Assembly (NCBI GenBank): GCA_049965975.1 | Contig: JBMFVN010000037.1 | Location: forward strand, 1 to 7,760 | Source: JAGDXZ01 sp049965975 | GTDB lineage: Archaea > Micrarchaeota > Micrarchaeia > Micrarchaeales > CABMGC01 | Direction of reading: 5' to 3' | DNA length: 7,760 nt | Shown: positions 5,996-7,760 of the stretch, piece after piece | Layout: each line of letters opens with the position of its first letter | Numbering within the stretch: the first letter of the stretch is position 1 | Position numbers and translations under genes: made by a program | Notes under the pieces: model-generated | What the model was told of the DNA's origin: nothing | The model's input: the letters and a program-made list of their open reading frames with translations, nothing else | Database searches by the model: none

Positions 5996-7267
5996 TCAGA
6001 GCCAGCCTCTTGATTTCATTGAACTTACTACCCTGCTGACTGCGACTATGTAGGCGGCAGTCCTCATGTCTATGACCTTGCCTTTCGCCTTGTAGTCCTT
6101 TTGCGTTTTTGCCACGTCGTTGAACGAATTGGTGATTATCGCATCGAGTCGCTTGTAGACTTCGTCCAAGGACCAGTAGTAGCCCTGTATGTTTTGCGCC
6201 CATTCGAAATACGACACTATCACGCCGCCGGAGTTGACTAGGAAGTCAGGCAGGTCAAGGACATCATTGTGAAGCAGCACCTCGTCTGCGTCAGGGGTCA
6301 CTGGACCGTTTGCCAGCTCAAGGAGTATCTTTGCCTTTATCTTAGCCGCATTCTTGCCTGTTATCTGGTTTTCTATTGCGGCAGGTATCAGCACATCGAC
6401 ATCCGACTCTAGCAATTCCTCGTTGCTTATCTTCTCAGCCCCTTTTTCTGAATAGTCCTGAACAGAGCCAGTCTTCTGCTTCACTTCAAGAAGCTTATTG
6501 TAGTCAAGACCCTTCTCAGAGTATACGCCGCCTTTTGAATCGCTTATTGCAACTACCTTTGAGCCGAAGAGCTTTGTAACCAGCTCCATTGCAAATTGGC
6601 CGGCATTGCCGAAGCCCTGTATCGCTACTGTGGCCTTCTTAAGATCAAGCTTCCTTAGCTTTGCAGCTTCGCGCAGCACGAACATGCCGCCGCGGGCAGT
6701 GGCATCAAACCTGCCCTGGGAGCCCCAGTTCTCAAGAGGCTTGCCCGTTATCACTGCAAATTCGTTCCTGCCTTTGAGCTTGCTGTACTCGTCCATCATC
6801 CACGCCATTATCTGCGGAGTGGTGTAAACGTCTGGAGCAGGCACGTCTATATCGGGTCCTATGAACCTTGAAACCGCGTCTATATAAGCCCTTGACAGGT
6901 TCTCGAGCTCCCTGTCGTTCATCTGCTTTGTGTCGCAGATAACGCCCCCTTTTGCTCCGCCGAAGGGAATGTTTGCAAGTGCAGTCTTCCACGTCATCCA
7001 TGCGGCAAGCGCCTTTACCGTTTCAAGGCTTTCCTGCGGGTGGAATCTTATGCCTCCTTTGCCCGGTCCCCTTGCGTTGTTGTAAAGAACCCTGAATCCC
7101 GTGAATGTCTTTACGCTGCTATCGCGCATCCTTACTGGAAAGTTTACAACAACTGTCTGCATGGGCTCGCGAAGAAGCTCGTGGGCATGCTTGTCCAGAT
7201 TCATTATTTCGGCCGCTTTGTCAAGCTGGGCCTGGGCTATCTTGAAAGGATCCAATTCTTCTGCCAT
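5996..7267 (-). CDS. gdhA: Glutamate dehydrogenase (NAD(P)+)
   Basis: Catalyses the reversible oxidative deamination of glutamate to 2-oxoglutarate and ammonia in the cytosol, linking carbon and nitrogen metabolism; usually a homohexamer. The 423-residue length fits archaeal and bacterial small GDHs. Substrate-domain motifs are intact: GPGKGGIRFHP (67-77), K94 in MTWKTAL, catalytic PFGGAKGG with K106 (101-108), and the catalytic Asp146 in PAPDVYT. The Rossmann domain has GFGNAG (218-223) and Asp243 in AISDSKGG, then NSGGVIVSYFEWAQ (345-358). Cofactor preference cannot be settled by eye. The related Leu/Val/Phe dehydrogenases are shorter and lack this combination. The ATG at 7267 has AAGGCGAT upstream. 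It lies 26 bases after a small HTH gene, probably in one operon, and ends at a T-rich terminator. Confidence 0.96.
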   Translation of the reverse strand: MAEELDPFKIAQAQLDKAAEIMNLDKHAHELLREPMQTVVVNFPVRMRDSSVKTFTGFRVLYNNARGPGKGGIRFHPQESLETVKALAAWMTWKTALANIPFGGAKGGVICDTKQMNDRELENLSRAYIDAVSRFIGPDIDVPAPDVYTTPQIMAWMMDEYSKLKGRNEFAVITGKPLENWGSQGRFDATARGGMFVLREAAKLRKLDLKKATVAIQGFGNAGQFAMELVTKLFGSKVVAISDSKGGVYSEKGLDYNKLLEVKQKTGSVQDYSEKGAEKISNEELLESDVDVLIPAAIENQITGKNAAKIKAKILLELANGPVTPDADEVLLHNDVLDLPDFLVNSGGVIVSYFEWAQNIQGYYWSLDEVYKRLDAIITNSFNDVAKTQKDYKAKGKVIDMRTAAYIVAVSRVVSSMKSRGWL

Positions 7268-7292
7268 TTTATCGCCTTAGCATAAACACAGA

Positions 7293-7601
7293 TCAAGCGC
7301 TGCGTGCAGCGAGCACGGCGCAAAGGTTGTCTATCTCATCGTCTATTTCCTTTCTATCCTTGCCAGACTTTATAGAAGCAATAATGCCCTTAGCCAGCCC
7401 TTCGCTCCTTATTTCGTCGCTCAGTTTAATAATGCTTTCTGAGCAGTTGCCGCTTAGATACTTGCTGACAGCGGCCTGCGCAAGACCCAGGGCTTTGGCT
7501 ATTTCAGTTTGATTGAAGCCGCTTTCACTCAGCTCTAGCGATATAGTGCGTCTTATTGCAGGCAACACTACTTTGGTTATCTTGCTGCATCCGGTTGGCA
7601 T
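7293..7601 (-). CDS. Small HTH transcriptional regulator, COG2522-like
   Basis: A 102-residue protein with N-terminal VVLPAIRRTISLEL (11-24) and a helix-turn-helix at about 30-51 (NQTEIAKALGLAQAAVSKYL at its core). This arrangement, conserved VLPAIR followed shortly by an HTH reading AAVSKYLSG, matches the archaeal COG2522-type predicted regulators as I remember them. The C-terminal half (about 52-102) is helical and charged with a single Cys at 94 and lacks the Cys cluster often seen in relatives, so any metal sensing is doubtful. The ATG at 7601 has GTGA four bases upstream (7606-7609). It lies 26 bases before gdh and 30 bases after the upstream partial gene, so all three may be one transcript. 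Control of gdh or of its own operon is inferred only from position. Confidence 0.85.
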   Translation of the reverse strand: MPTGCSKITKVVLPAIRRTISLELSESGFNQTEIAKALGLAQAAVSKYLSGNCSESIIKLSDEIRSEGLAKGIIASIKSGKDRKEIDDEIDNLCAVLAARSA

Positions 7602-7605
7602 GTAG

Positions 7606-7609
7606 TCAC
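7606..7609 (-). promoter_or_regulatory. Shine-Dalgarno site of the HTH gene
   Basis: Minus-strand GTGA, four bases before the ATG at 7601, in the 30-base gap after the upstream gene. It supports this start and internal-operon translation. Confidence 0.45.
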
Positions 7610-7631
7610 GCTAGCTAAAAGACCAAGCGCA

Positions 7632-7760
7632 TCAGACTATTCCAAGCGCGTTCTTCAGCTTGCCAAGCATGCCCTTTGATCCCTTGCCCGGCTGCTCTTC
7701 CTGCTCCTCTTCACTTTCCTCGATTTCCTCTTCCTCTTTCTGCTTCTTCTGCTGCAAAAC
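7632..7760 (-). CDS. C-terminal end of an unrecognised acidic protein (partial)
   Basis: An open frame enters from the right edge and runs 42 codons to TGA at 7632-7634. The visible end has a Gln/Lys stretch (QQKKQK), a strongly acidic run of Glu with few other residues, a Pro-Gly-Lys turn, and a basic amphipathic end GMLGKLKNALGIV. The acidic part is probably disordered or coiled coil; the final helix could contact a membrane or partner. No family can be named from so little. The stop lies 30 bases before the HTH gene in the same direction, suggesting an operon that continues upstream of the window. Confidence 0.7.
   Translation of the reverse strand, partial: VLQQKKQKEEEEIEESEEEQEEQPGKGSKGMLGKLKNALGIV

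Noticed and set aside
5769..6203. 144-codon open frame on the minus strand spanning the end of gdh and the convergent gap
   Set aside because: It is out of frame with gdh, then reads antisense through the 5250-5948 gene, with a Phe/Ser-rich low-complexity segment made by the T-tract terminator.

Overview
The window looks like a stretch of an archaeal chromosome with compact gene packing. Evidence for Archaea: a glutamate dehydrogenase of archaeal type and length; a small stand-alone regulator resembling the archaeal COG2522 family; a BRE plus TATA-box promoter placed so that the transcript would start at or next to the start codon; Shine-Dalgarno sites of the GGTGA type; and a secreted protein rich in N-glycosylation sequons. 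The bacterial-type DnaK/DnaJ/GrpE set is known in many archaea. Tight spacing, the unfamiliar proteins and moderate GC in genes would suit a small-genome (DPANN/Micrarchaeota-like) lineage, but that placement is a guess.

Layout. (1) 1-170: a possible 3' end of an unrecognised plus-strand gene, converging on dnaJ. (2) 178-4218, minus strand: a four-gene chaperone operon in transcription order winged-helix regulator, grpE, dnaK, dnaJ. The regulator and grpE overlap by 29 bases, and dnaK and dnaJ share a TAATG stop-start. (3) 4219-4402: an AT-rich divergent promoter region with a good BRE/TATA for the chaperone operon, a weaker TATA-like element for the plus strand, and two operator-like palindromes. 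(4) 4403-5948, plus strand: a two-gene unit with a secreted, heavily glycosylatable beta-rich protein and an unknown soluble protein. (5) 5949-5995: A-rich on plus, T-rich on minus, a likely terminator for gdh. (6) 5996-7760, minus strand: the acidic C-terminal end of an unrecognised gene, a small HTH regulator, and gdh, with 26-30 base gaps.

How it fits together. GrpE, DnaK and DnaJ form the classic Hsp70 refolding cycle. The first gene of that operon is a DNA-binding protein in the place that HrcA occupies in many bacterial hrcA-grpE-dnaK-dnaJ operons. It has winged-helix and coiled-coil features but I see no HrcA signature, so an autoregulating archaeal heat-shock repressor is a reasonable hypothesis. 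The HTH gene just upstream of gdh may likewise control nitrogen/glutamate metabolism, by context only. Internal genes mostly carry GTGA (or GCGA) 4-5 bases before the ATG, whereas the two genes facing the divergent promoter have no such site and look leaderless. I found no RNA genes, CRISPR arrays or insertion sequences.
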